Of a stretch of 64,000 nucleotides of DNA, positions 56,663 to 63,791 are shown in pieces. The translations under genes and the position numbers were made by a program. Origin of the DNA: a virus; the IMG/VR virus record IMGVR_UViG_3300019124_000038, positions 82,500 through 146,499 of that record. The stretch is one strand, 5' to 3'. The notes beneath the pieces were generated by a model, which saw nothing but the letters and a program-made list of their open reading frames with translations, was not told where the DNA came from and searched no databases. How positions within the stretch are numbered: the first letter of the stretch is position 1; each line of letters begins with the position of its first letter.

Positions 56663-57158
56663 AGAACTCAACCCTCCCGTCGCACATCACGTAGCTTTGG
56701 TTTTTCGCCAAGCTATAGAAATACTGATAGATCGTGTAGATGGTTTTGCCATCATTGTCTACTACTGGCATGATGTTTCGGTAGTTATATCTAAGCATCC
56801 AACCGCCGTCATTCCGAAGGTACAGATACTCAGGCGGAGCGGTCTTGCCATCACCTATCAGTGCATCGGGATTGGAAACAGGAACCTTGCTCTCGGCGAT
56901 CATGATATATGCACGATCAAGCGGTGAGCGTACGACTTCGCATTCCTTACAAACATCCTTGCCAGCCGCACAGTGACTGCAAGCGAGTCGATGGCAGACC
57001 TCACAGTAGGTATGACAGTTGACGCAGTACATATCGCCACATAATTGACATGAATCAGTCGAAGTCTCGCTTACCGAAGCCTTGCATGTACAGATGACAA
57101 ATGAGGTCTCAGTTTTCGATGGAGGAAGTGCTAGAGGGATGTAGCCCCAAATTGACAA
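56646..57158 (-). CDS. Multi-zinc-finger protein
   Basis: 170 residues, probably from TTG 57158. About 14 Cys in residues 24-75 form B-box or RING-like cross-brace pairs (CQLCGDMYCVNCHTYCEVC, then CSHC and CKEC). The C-terminal half is beta-rich (YLYLRNDGGWMLRYNYR). It could be a protein-protein adaptor. It overlaps its neighbours on both sides. Confidence 0.65.
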   Translation of the reverse strand: MSIWGYIPLALPPSKTETSFVICTCKASVSETSTDSCQLCGDMYCVNCHTYCEVCHRLACSHCAAGKDVCKECEVVRSPLDRAYIMIAESKVPVSNPDALIGDGKTAPPEYLYLRNDGGWMLRYNYRNIMPVVDNDGKTIYTIYQYFYSLAKNQSYVMCDGRVEFFGEGT

Positions 57159-57435
57159 GTGGGTTCACCGCCTTTTCATAGTAATTCTGCTTAACTTGTT
57201 CAAGCAAAGCGGCAGGGATACGATCAGCTAGTTTGAAGAGATACGCTGTCTGCGACTCATCGAGATTGAGCACATCGGCGATCTTTTGGAGCTTATCTTC
57301 CGCTGGAATGGTCACATCGTTTTCAATATCCGCCATGTACTGGTTAGATACGTCGATACGCTTTGCGAAGTTTGAACGGTACTTGTAACCGCCCGCTTGA
57401 CGCAGAGTGGAGATTACCTTCCCAAGAGTTTCCAC
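57109..57435 (-). CDS. XRE-family helix-turn-helix regulator
   Basis: 108 residues, GTG start. The HTH core is NFAKRIDVSNQYMADIENDVTIPAEDKLQKIADVL, as in Cro/CI repressors; the C-terminal part is helical (AYLFKLADRIPAALLEQV). It sits inside a long unit and so may regulate another promoter of the element. Confidence 0.85.
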   Translation of the reverse strand: METLGKVISTLRQAGGYKYRSNFAKRIDVSNQYMADIENDVTIPAEDKLQKIADVLNLDESQTAYLFKLADRIPAALLEQVKQNYYEKAVNPLVNLGLHPSSTSSIEN

Positions 57436-57436
57436 C

Positions 57437-57631
57437 CTAGATCACCCCTTCTTCCTGAAAGTACCTGAAGATTGTCGGGTAACACACTTCAATCTTACAC
57501 TTTTCCGCATAGCTTAATTCCGTCATAAGATCATAGAGTGCGAAAAGCTCATCTTTGGAAAGTGGACAGGAGTTTTGGCTAGAGAAATAAGCCATACCGA
57601 AGAGAATCATGGCTCTAGTATACTTATCCAT
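57437..57631 (-). CDS. Unknown small helical protein
   Basis: 64 residues. Helical, one possible amphipathic N-terminal helix (YTRAMILFGMAYF) and three Cys. Overlaps the 57624 gene by 8 bases. No family recognised. Confidence 0.6.
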   Translation of the reverse strand: MDKYTRAMILFGMAYFSSQNSCPLSKDELFALYDLMTELSYAEKCKIEVCYPTIFRYFQEEGVI

Positions 57632-58025
57632 CTAGCTCACCCCTTCGCCCTTCACTTGAAAGTCTGCGAATGGTTACTTCGACTTCTTCTCCTGCGAATT
57701 TTTCACAAAGAATTTCTCCTAGGCAATCGCTGGAATTTGAAACATCTCCGATTTCCCATCCATTAGGATGATCGACTTGGTGTGCTGTGCCGATCATTTG
57801 AAAATCGGGTGACAATCTTTGAATTGCTTTGCGGTAGTCGCGGAGTTTATCTTCAGCAATCGCCATGTTGTAATGAATGTCATGGACGATGTTATCCACG
57901 TAGCTACCACGAAAACCAGCAGTCCCGCGTCTTTCTTCGAGTTTTTCGATTTCAAGATCGCAAGACCACAAGTAGTTTTCCATCTTTTCGATATTCAAAG
58001 TAAGTAATTCAATTGCATGTTGCAT
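57624..58025 (-). CDS. Coiled-coil protein
   Basis: 133 residues. Coiled coil in residues 5-70 and a mixed C-terminal region. It follows ruvB by 2 bases, so it may act with it. No RuvA features are seen. Confidence 0.62.
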   Translation of the reverse strand: MQHAIELLTLNIEKMENYLWSCDLEIEKLEERRGTAGFRGSYVDNIVHDIHYNMAIAEDKLRDYRKAIQRLSPDFQMIGTAHQVDHPNGWEIGDVSNSSDCLGEILCEKFAGEEVEVTIRRLSSEGRRGELDG

Positions 58026-58027
58026 TA

Positions 58028-59017
58028 CTACTCACCCCTCAGTTCGCGCAGAGAGCGCAGATTAGAAGAACGTGCTACAGTCGAAGATTCGACCCTTGCC
58101 GACGCGCCAATCCAACGCATACCCTTCGGAGTGATAACGCGACCGTTAGATGCACGATCAATAAATTCGATCTGGTACAGGTACGGCTCGATGACGTTTT
58201 CGTAGGTGGGCTTGTCGATACCAACACCCGTACAGAGTGCCGCAACACCTTTCGGGCGGGACTGACGGGAAAGAAATTCCAGAACGCGATGGTCGTTCTC
58301 AGTAAGACCAAGTTCGTCAATCCCCATCATTGCAAACTGCTCTTGGACAGCTTCTTCCGTGACCTTCCCTCCGCAATAGACCACGGCGTACTCACGGCAA
58401 CGGTCAAAGTAAGAGATGCCGATACGAGCTACACCACGCGCACGGCGGGCAATATCCCGAAGTGCTTCAAGATCGTACTCGACTTCTTCCCGCGCCGCCA
58501 GCTTTTGCAGGATGATGACCAGATCATTTTCGTCGTAGTTCTGGAGTTCAAACACACGACCAAAGCGATCACGAAGCGGCTTAGAGAGCTGACCAGCCAA
58601 CGTTGTTGCGCCAATCAGTGTGAAGTGGGGAACCGAAACTCTTTCGAGTTGGCTATACTCGTTGACGATTTCAACTTCAAAGTCCTCCATGACAGGATAG
58701 AAGAGTTCTTCGATTGCGATAGGCATACGATGGATTTCGTCGATGAACACCACGTCGCCTTCGTCAACCTGTTCCAGCAAGGCGTACACATCGTCTGCCG
58801 ACTTCAGATTCGAACCCATAGCCGTATGAAAGTTAGTCCCGAGAGCGTTCGCAACGATCTGTGCCAGCGTCGTCTTGCCAAGACCAGCGTTACCACCAAA
58901 CGCGATATGCGGGAGAGCGCGACCCATGCGGAGGGAAGCGGCGATCATAACCTCCAATTGAGCCTTGATTCGTTCTTGACCAATGTAGTCATTGAAAGTA
59001 AGCGGACGATTCGCCAT
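58028..59017 (-). CDS. ruvB: RuvB-like Holliday junction branch-migration helicase
   Basis: 329 residues, near full length (host RuvB about 335). Walker A GNAGLGKTT (42-50), Walker B VVFIDEIHRM, sensor IGATT, arginine finger region LRDRFGR and a C-terminal winged helix. RuvB hexamers drive branch migration with RuvA, which is absent here; it may use host RuvA or a local partner. It links to RusA (8077), which resolves the junctions. Confidence 0.95.
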   Translation of the reverse strand: MANRPLTFNDYIGQERIKAQLEVMIAASLRMGRALPHIAFGGNAGLGKTTLAQIVANALGTNFHTAMGSNLKSADDVYALLEQVDEGDVVFIDEIHRMPIAIEELFYPVMEDFEVEIVNEYSQLERVSVPHFTLIGATTLAGQLSKPLRDRFGRVFELQNYDENDLVIILQKLAAREEVEYDLEALRDIARRARGVARIGISYFDRCREYAVVYCGGKVTEEAVQEQFAMMGIDELGLTENDHRVLEFLSRQSRPKGVAALCTGVGIDKPTYENVIEPYLYQIEFIDRASNGRVITPKGMRWIGASARVESSTVARSSNLRSLRELRGE

Positions 59018-59020
59018 TGA

Positions 59021-59197
59021 CTAGACCCCCTTGAAGTTTCTCTCCGCCCTCTTTTTGAAAATATTTTCGATACTCTCAATAAGATCGAGCTTCCCGTCTT
59101 TGACACCTTTTTCGTAATCATCCAGATAGGATTGATCACCCTCGTTCAGTTTGCGCTCCTCTTCCAAGAGTTTCCGAAGCTCATCCATGACTGTCAT
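59021..59197 (-). CDS. Small helical protein upstream of ruvB
   Basis: 58 residues, AGGAGGTT 7 bases before the ATG. Acidic-basic helices (DELRKLLEEERKLNEG). It might be a small RuvB partner. Its stop is 3 bases before the ruvB start. Confidence 0.6.
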   Translation of the reverse strand: MTVMDELRKLLEEERKLNEGDQSYLDDYEKGVKDGKLDLIESIENIFKKRAERNFKGV

Positions 59198-59212
59198 CGA
59201 ACAACCTCCTAA

Positions 59213-59323
59213 CTAATATTTGTCTCTTGTAAACTCAAGACACCCGATCACGGCTCCAATGATGAAGACGAACATAGCCGCACCACGGAGAAACTGAATA
59301 AACGGATTGTAGTCATCGAGCAT
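59213..59323 (-). CDS. Tiny single-pass membrane protein
   Basis: 36 residues, GGAGAGAAGC before the ATG. One helix (about 13-29) flanked by polar ends. Tentative because of its size. Confidence 0.45.
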   Translation of the reverse strand: MLDDYNPFIQFLRGAAMFVFIIGAVIGCLEFTRDKY

Positions 59324-59337
59324 ATTAGCTTCTCTCC

Positions 59338-59541
59338 TCACACCTCAGATGCGATACGAAGCACCACAAAGGGACAACTGACCTCATCGGGGTCAAAAAC
59401 ACTAACCACCATGTCGTCTCGTTTTAGGCAGTACATTGTACCCCATTTGACAGTATCCTTGAAACGATACAAGGACAAGTTGCCGATTCTATTAAGCTCT
59501 ACCCAGTCTCGGGTGCATTCTTGAATATAGTTTTGATCCAT
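59338..59541 (-). CDS. Unknown small beta-rich protein
   Basis: 67 residues. N-terminal polar segment then strands with a WGTMYCLKRDDMVVSVFD segment, weakly like the GLG fold without the motif. It is downstream of the second amidotransferase. No family recognised. Confidence 0.55.
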   Translation of the reverse strand: MDQNYIQECTRDWVELNRIGNLSLYRFKDTVKWGTMYCLKRDDMVVSVFDPDEVSCPFVVLRIASEV

Positions 59542-59571
59542 AACTATTCCTCCTTCCCGAAAGGGAGGGGG

Positions 59572-60825
59572 TTACACAGTAACCCCATCAGCAGGATTGG
59601 TCTTGCCTTCTTCGTCTTTATTGCGGCCAAGATGCTCATTCAGCATCTTCTCGTAGCAACCTCCGCAGACTTGATGCTCGTCGTCCACGCCGTTGTTCCA
59701 CGCTCCAGCTTTGTCGTCCTCGGTCAGTTCCTTGTCGCATTCGGAGCAATCAACTTTGCCATTGCTACCAGTAGCTCCTGCTGTTTCTTCCAATGTAAAG
59801 ATCGTGATTTCGTTCGTCTGCTCGTCCAGAATGCCCTCGATAACCCGCCCCGTACTCGTCTTCGTCGTAGTAGTCCCACAAGTCGAGTTGTTTCCCGTAC
59901 CGCATCTCGACCCCGTTCCCCCACGACCCCATGCGTTTCCCGTCGAAGAATAGGAGCTGGTAGTGTAGTTCGTGAGCGTTTCGATGCGCTTCTGCTCGGA
60001 GATCGCATCCAGTACATTATCTGCATTTGCATCGACCGTCAAGTAGTGGTGTGTTTTGACGGTGATATATCTCACGGTCAGCCCGATTTCGATACCAAAT
60101 GCTTTGAGTGCGCGAGAGAGGGACATGAACGCCTTCTTAATGTACTTCTCGACCGAGTTGAAGATGATGATACCAGCTTCTTCCCAGTAAGCCATGTCAA
60201 TCGGACGTTCATGACCTTTGAACAGGTGGAGCATGGTCGGCGTTTGCTTGTGAACGAATGCCAGAGCCGCGAACATTTTCAGACGTTCGTTTTTGTCGCC
60301 GTGACCCTGTTCCAGTACGCGCTTCACAATGTCGTAGGTGAAGTTCGTTTGGTCTTTCCCGTACAGATTCAGCATTTGGTAGATGACCTCGGAGTCAACT
60401 TCACCAATGCGTTTGAAGTCGTTCTCGTAGATTTTGAACAGTTCATCATCATTGCCCGTGCGGATGGAACCGTTATGAATACCGACGACGCAACCGATAT
60501 CGAACGGGTGGTTGTTGTCGTTGTTATCCGCCGTGCCTTTCGTAAGCTGGCGAGTGTGGGAGATGATGGTAGCCGTCTTACGACCGTCGATAGCGTCGAT
60601 GATTTGACGGTAAGTAGCGTCATTCGTAGTCATGTCCCACGCCGTTCCTTTTGCCTTGTGGAAGTCATAGGAGCCATCTCGACGGTGAACAGAGATGCCA
60701 GTCGCATGTTCACCGCGATCTTGGGTTTCGATCAGCAGTTCGTCGAACAGATGGCGGATAGCCCTCATCGTATTCGCATCACGTTTAACGCCCTTCAAGA
60801 AAGTCATGCCGTTGATTCCACACAT
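59572..60825 (-). CDS. Class II glutamine amidotransferase-like protein with zinc tail (second copy)
   Basis: 417 residues. N-terminal nucleophile Cys2 (MCGINGM), SHTRQLTKG and HNGSIRTG show the Ntn glutaminase fold. The C-terminal region has a Thr/Gly/Ser-rich linker and a zinc-ribbon module (CSECDKEL, CGGCYEKML). It is a paralogue of the 50614 protein with a different tail, which suggests different partners. It lies one gene from an amidoligase-like gene (61418). Confidence 0.88.
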   Translation of the reverse strand: MCGINGMTFLKGVKRDANTMRAIRHLFDELLIETQDRGEHATGISVHRRDGSYDFHKAKGTAWDMTTNDATYRQIIDAIDGRKTATIISHTRQLTKGTADNNDNNHPFDIGCVVGIHNGSIRTGNDDELFKIYENDFKRIGEVDSEVIYQMLNLYGKDQTNFTYDIVKRVLEQGHGDKNERLKMFAALAFVHKQTPTMLHLFKGHERPIDMAYWEEAGIIIFNSVEKYIKKAFMSLSRALKAFGIEIGLTVRYITVKTHHYLTVDANADNVLDAISEQKRIETLTNYTTSSYSSTGNAWGRGGTGSRCGTGNNSTCGTTTTKTSTGRVIEGILDEQTNEITIFTLEETAGATGSNGKVDCSECDKELTEDDKAGAWNNGVDDEHQVCGGCYEKMLNEHLGRNKDEEGKTNPADGVTV

Positions 60826-60841
60826 AGTTTTCTACCTCCAG

Positions 60842-61078
60842 TTAGTTGATGAGTTCACAAACCCATTCTTCTTCGTAGACCAACGAACCAGATTCCTTGT
60901 AGAAGAAGTCGCTGTCGATGATCTCGGTTAGTTCCAAGACTCCTAAGCCTTGGATGCTTAAAATGGTTCCCTCTTGCAGATTCAATGCCATCACATCAAG
61001 CACGTTACTGATATCGTAATGCATCCCGTTGTGGGGGCAAAAGACTAGAATACGGTAGTAATCGTAGAATTGTTCCAC
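60842..61078 (-). CDS. GLG-family small protein
   Basis: 78 residues from GTG 61078 (GGGGGGTGAACTC upstream). Core LNLQEGTILSIQGLGVLEL then TEII, a clear family match. First gene in the transcript of the second amidotransferase. Confidence 0.7.
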   Translation of the reverse strand: MEQFYDYYRILVFCPHNGMHYDISNVLDVMALNLQEGTILSIQGLGVLELTEIIDSDFFYKESGSLVYEEEWVCELIN

Positions 61079-61102
61079 GAGTTCACCCCCCCCTATTCCC
61101 AC

Positions 61103-61131
61103 ATACTACCATTTCTACGGTATACTGTCAA
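61103..61131 (-). promoter_or_regulatory. Sigma-A promoter whose -35 holds a stop codon
   Basis: Minus strand TTGACA (61131-61126), 17-base spacer, TAGTAT (61108-61103). The TGA within TTGACA is the stop of the 61128 gene. Confidence 0.72.
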
Positions 61132-61418
61132 CCGCTGGTAGGAATATTAATCTCCCCATACCCAACCAGCTCCATTTCACCGTCTTGATGATTGCGTGTC
61201 TTACAGCAGAGCGGGCACATATAATATACGAACGAAGCCGTCTCTTCGCTGAGATCAGGAATTTGCGCTCTTGCAGTATCTTCATTGCCACCAAAGTTTC
61301 TTTGCACATACTGCCGAGTTTTTTCAGTCCAGCGATCAGCGGTCTCGATTCTCCCGCACCCTTCCGTAATGCCGTAGCGTCTATGTTGTACACAGCGAAC
61401 CATGAGCTTCCGTGCCAT
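61128..61418 (-). CDS. Small zinc-binding protein
   Basis: 96 residues from ATG 61418, overlapping the amidoligase-like stop by one base. C-terminal CPLCC and an N-terminal Cys make a possible zinc site; a basic N-terminus (ARKLMVRCVQHRRYG). No family recognised. Confidence 0.6.
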   Translation of the reverse strand: MARKLMVRCVQHRRYGITEGCGRIETADRWTEKTRQYVQRNFGGNEDTARAQIPDLSEETASFVYYMCPLCCKTRNHQDGEMELVGYGEINIPTSG

Positions 61419-62410
61419 TATCTCACCCCCTGTGCTTGCGCGATCTGAGCGTTGATGGCGGCGCAAACCATTGCAACATTAAAAGCGTTACGTTGGTAGC
61501 GGGCATTCTGTTCTTGAAGTTGTTGTTGCTTAGTCACTACGAAGCTAGTCAGGTCTTCTACACGCGCTCGGGAACGAGTGGGAATTGGCGGAATGCCAAG
61601 GCCAGAGAGGAAACGAGCAACCGTCTGTTCGGCATTGCCATCAGAGTAGATAAGAGCAAGGGCTTCTTCCAGTTCTGCTACGGTCATCTCTTTGACCTTA
61701 ACCACCATGTTGTGCGCGATCAAGGCGAAGATTTGTGCTTCGCGAACGTTGCGGCAAGAATGGAAGAGATTGAACGCGACATACCTGTTGTTCCCCACAG
61801 TAGCAAACGGGTTGCACCAGTAGACCCCAGTTTCCGTTCTCCATACCCAGTTGCTGTAATCGCTGATACGGAACGGAGAGTCGCGAAGGCTGTTCATGCG
61901 GCTAACAACAACGCTCAAGCCGTTATGTTCTTCGATCTGGATTGCCTTGAAGAAGTAGCGCGTGTATGGCGGCAGTTCCTTTGCGTTGCCAGCGTTCTTA
62001 CGATGACCGTTGACAAGAGCGAAAATAATTGGTTCGATTTGCTTGCAGAACCACCAGAGCTTTAACTTTTCGAATGCAGTATGATCATCGTCGATCTTGA
62101 CAAGAACCCGAGTGAATCCTTCTTGTTGATAGCTCCAGCCAAGTTCCTCCATATGGTTGAATGTGCTCTCCAGCAACGCCAGATCGGTGATAGCATCTGT
62201 GCGATATTCGATGCCGTCGCCATGATCGAAGTTGATAGCACGAACACCTCTTGCATGGGAGATGCGAACCTGTTGCTGTTCTTCGTCGCCATTGTAACTG
62301 CCTTGCATGTACAGCATCACAGGGCGGCTCAACGTAGTCCCAACTGCTTTGACTGCCTTACGATAAATCTTTCGGATTTCTCCGAGTCCCAAGGTATACT
62401 CTTGCGGCAA
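61418..62410 (-). CDS. Diverged amidoligase-like protein (second type)
   Basis: 330 residues, TTG start (GAGGAGG 10 bases upstream). The C-terminal block (FNLFHSCRNVREAQIFALIAHNMVVKVKEM) is parallel to that of the 41067 amidoligase (FRLFNCVENLEQIQTFALMAYKIVEYVK), as is the SDGNAEQTVARFLSGLGI end. The N-terminal catalytic segments (IGIEME and THVHVD) are replaced by others, so it may be an inactive or neofunctional paralogue. Confidence 0.75.
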   Translation of the reverse strand: MPQEYTLGLGEIRKIYRKAVKAVGTTLSRPVMLYMQGSYNGDEEQQQVRISHARGVRAINFDHGDGIEYRTDAITDLALLESTFNHMEELGWSYQQEGFTRVLVKIDDDHTAFEKLKLWWFCKQIEPIIFALVNGHRKNAGNAKELPPYTRYFFKAIQIEEHNGLSVVVSRMNSLRDSPFRISDYSNWVWRTETGVYWCNPFATVGNNRYVAFNLFHSCRNVREAQIFALIAHNMVVKVKEMTVAELEEALALIYSDGNAEQTVARFLSGLGIPPIPTRSRARVEDLTSFVVTKQQQLQEQNARYQRNAFNVAMVCAAINAQIAQAQGVR

Positions 62411-62426
62411 CTGATTTCTCCTCCTC

Positions 62427-62579
62427 TTACTTGATTCTTCTTGCGTTGAACGGGGTGCCTACTTTACAGTTAGGAAATGCTCTTTGCACGATAGCCCGAG
62501 CTTCACGAGATGATTTTGCGGTCACTTTTGCCAATTCAACCTCGCCGTCTACCTTGACAGGAACGGTGTACGCTTTCAA
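62427..62579 (-). CDS. Unknown small protein
   Basis: 50 residues, TTG start 7 bases after AGGAGG. Strand, helix (AREARAIVQRAFPNC) and a basic end. Ends just before the amidoligase-like gene. No family recognised. Confidence 0.6.
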   Translation of the reverse strand: MKAYTVPVKVDGEVELAKVTAKSSREARAIVQRAFPNCKVGTPFNARRIK

Positions 62580-62615
62580 TCATTCTCCTCCTAGCGTCGA
62601 ATATTAGATCGGATG

Positions 62616-62713
62616 TTTAGTCCGTCTGATCGGGAGGAGAAAACTGCACTCGCACGAAAACAGCTCTCTCTAATCATGTTGGGCTACATGAACTCCCGAT
62701 CAGAGGGACTAAG
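62616..62713 (-). ncRNA. Long stem-loop, candidate structured RNA
   Basis: Arms 62616-62636 and 62693-62713 are inverted repeats matching at 19 of 21 positions, around a 56-base loop that contains a further TCATGT/ACATGA hairpin on the minus strand. The region codes for no supported protein. It may be a small RNA or a leader element of the downstream minus genes; direction and promoter are unproven. Confidence 0.45.
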
Positions 62714-62829
62714 CCCTCCTTCTTGCTGTATTATCCACGTTTTGAACCATCAGGATTGTGTCGGCTACCATTCGGCACATATCCACTACCGAGTGGTTTA
62801 TAAATCGGGTAGAGACCCTGTTTTTTCAT
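62714..62829 (-). other. Hairpin-rich noncoding stretch
   Basis: With the stem-loop it makes a 240-base gap in a dense gene map. On the minus strand, after the stop of the 62830 gene, come GGGT-CTCT-ACCC and CCACT-CGGT-AGTGG hairpins. A tRNA-like segment (GGTTCAAAACG) was looked for but no cloverleaf closes. No supported ORF. Confidence 0.4.
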
Positions 62830-63057
62830 TTAGTCTTTCAGTCCTTCCAACACAGATTTCAGATCGGACAGCGTTGCCCAAGTCGGGAGATGCTTGAAGA
62901 AGTTGGAGATTTCTTCTTCTGCCGAGTTCTCCGCTACGTCTTTCATGGACGGCTCCTCTTCGAGCAGTTCGTATAGTGCGGTGTTCAGCTCATCCAGCGG
63001 CTCACTTGCTTTCGCAATTGCTTCGAGCACCTTGTCGATGCGCTCGCTCTTAGTCAT
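62830..63057 (-). CDS. Unknown acidic helical protein
   Basis: 75 residues. Strongly acidic and helical (DELNTALYELLEEEPSM). The start overlaps the upstream gene stop (ATGA). No family recognised. Confidence 0.62.
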   Translation of the reverse strand: MTKSERIDKVLEAIAKASEPLDELNTALYELLEEEPSMKDVAENSAEEEISNFFKHLPTWATLSDLKSVLEGLKD

Positions 63058-63311
63058 TTAACAAACCTCCCGAGATTTTGTGATTGAATATCGAATGTTA
63101 GCCCCTCTGACAGCGATCTCACAGTGATCAAAAGTCCGTTTCCGAAGCACTCAACGATCTCAACCTTATTGCCGATTCGCACGTTATGCTCCTCGTATAC
63201 ACGCTCTATGGTTCGCTGTCCAATAGTCCAGACCTGACCATTTTCGATTCGCTTACGATGCTTCGTGAAATAGCCTTTTCGAACATAATGAGGAAGGAAT
63301 CTATTCGGCAT
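63054..63311 (-). CDS. Unknown basic small protein
   Basis: 85 residues. Basic N-terminus (YVRKGYFTKHRKRI), then beta strands with a NKVEIVECFGNGLLITV segment. Coupled to its neighbours by short overlaps. No family recognised. Confidence 0.62.
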   Translation of the reverse strand: MPNRFLPHYVRKGYFTKHRKRIENGQVWTIGQRTIERVYEEHNVRIGNKVEIVECFGNGLLITVRSLSEGLTFDIQSQNLGRFVK

Positions 63312-63732
63312 CTTCCGTTACAGGAGCGACTACGCCAGCTTCGAGGAGTTCTTTGTCGCGCTCCTCTCGTCGCGCCTTTTGCTCTGTCGTTGTCAGAATG
63401 TAGCTTCCGCCGTTGAGCACGGTGTTGCAGATGTCTTGCGCGTCGTTCCAAGACGTATTCCCGAAGGCATACAGAAAAATTGCGAAGCCCGACTTCTTTT
63501 CTTCGTCGGTCAGGGAGTCGGCGAAGATTTGATCGACTGAGCGTTCCGAGGTATACCGCCCAACGATGAAGCGTTCCAACTTCTCGGGGTCAGTTTCAGG
63601 CTCCCATGACGCTTCATAGCTACCGATGGCATCGAGCCACTTTTGAGCAACGATCTTTTCATCCACCATATTGAGCTGAGATGTTGCCGAGTATTGAGAT
63701 TGTGCAAATTCATCATAAGAAGAACCGAGCAT
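63301..63732 (-). CDS. Unknown protein
   Basis: 143 residues from ATG 63732 (GGAG 8 bases upstream). Helical and acidic-aromatic. First gene after the 63763-63791 promoter. No family recognised. Confidence 0.65.
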   Translation of the reverse strand: MLGSSYDEFAQSQYSATSQLNMVDEKIVAQKWLDAIGSYEASWEPETDPEKLERFIVGRYTSERSVDQIFADSLTDEEKKSGFAIFLYAFGNTSWNDAQDICNTVLNGGSYILTTTEQKARREERDKELLEAGVVAPVTEDAE

Positions 63733-63762
63733 TTTCACCACTCCCTCTGTTATGATACAACC

Positions 63763-63791
63763 ATATTACAACATCAGCAATCAGCCGTCAA
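63763..63791 (-). promoter_or_regulatory. Sigma-A promoter whose -35 holds a stop codon
   Basis: Minus strand TTGACG (63791-63786), 17-base spacer, TAATAT (63768-63763). The TGA of TTGACG is the stop of the 63788 gene. Confidence 0.68.

Noticed and set aside
58013-59020. 335-residue plus-strand ORF opposite ruvB
   Set aside because: The minus strand codes full-length RuvB with Walker motifs. The plus frame shows no domain and is an antisense shadow.
59521-60849. 442-residue plus-strand ORF opposite the second amidotransferase
   Set aside because: The minus strand carries the MCGI nucleophile protein. The plus frame is Arg/Val-rich without motifs.
62714-62829. Possible tRNA on the minus strand (GGTTCAAAACG resembles a T-loop)
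   Set aside because: The flanking bases do not form a T-stem, and no acceptor or anticodon stem closes. I keep it as a hairpin-rich noncoding stretch.
62613-62897. 94-residue plus-strand ORF in the noncoding gap
   Set aside because: No ribosome binding site. It spans the inverted repeat and runs antisense into the acidic gene at 62830, and its composition is not protein-like.
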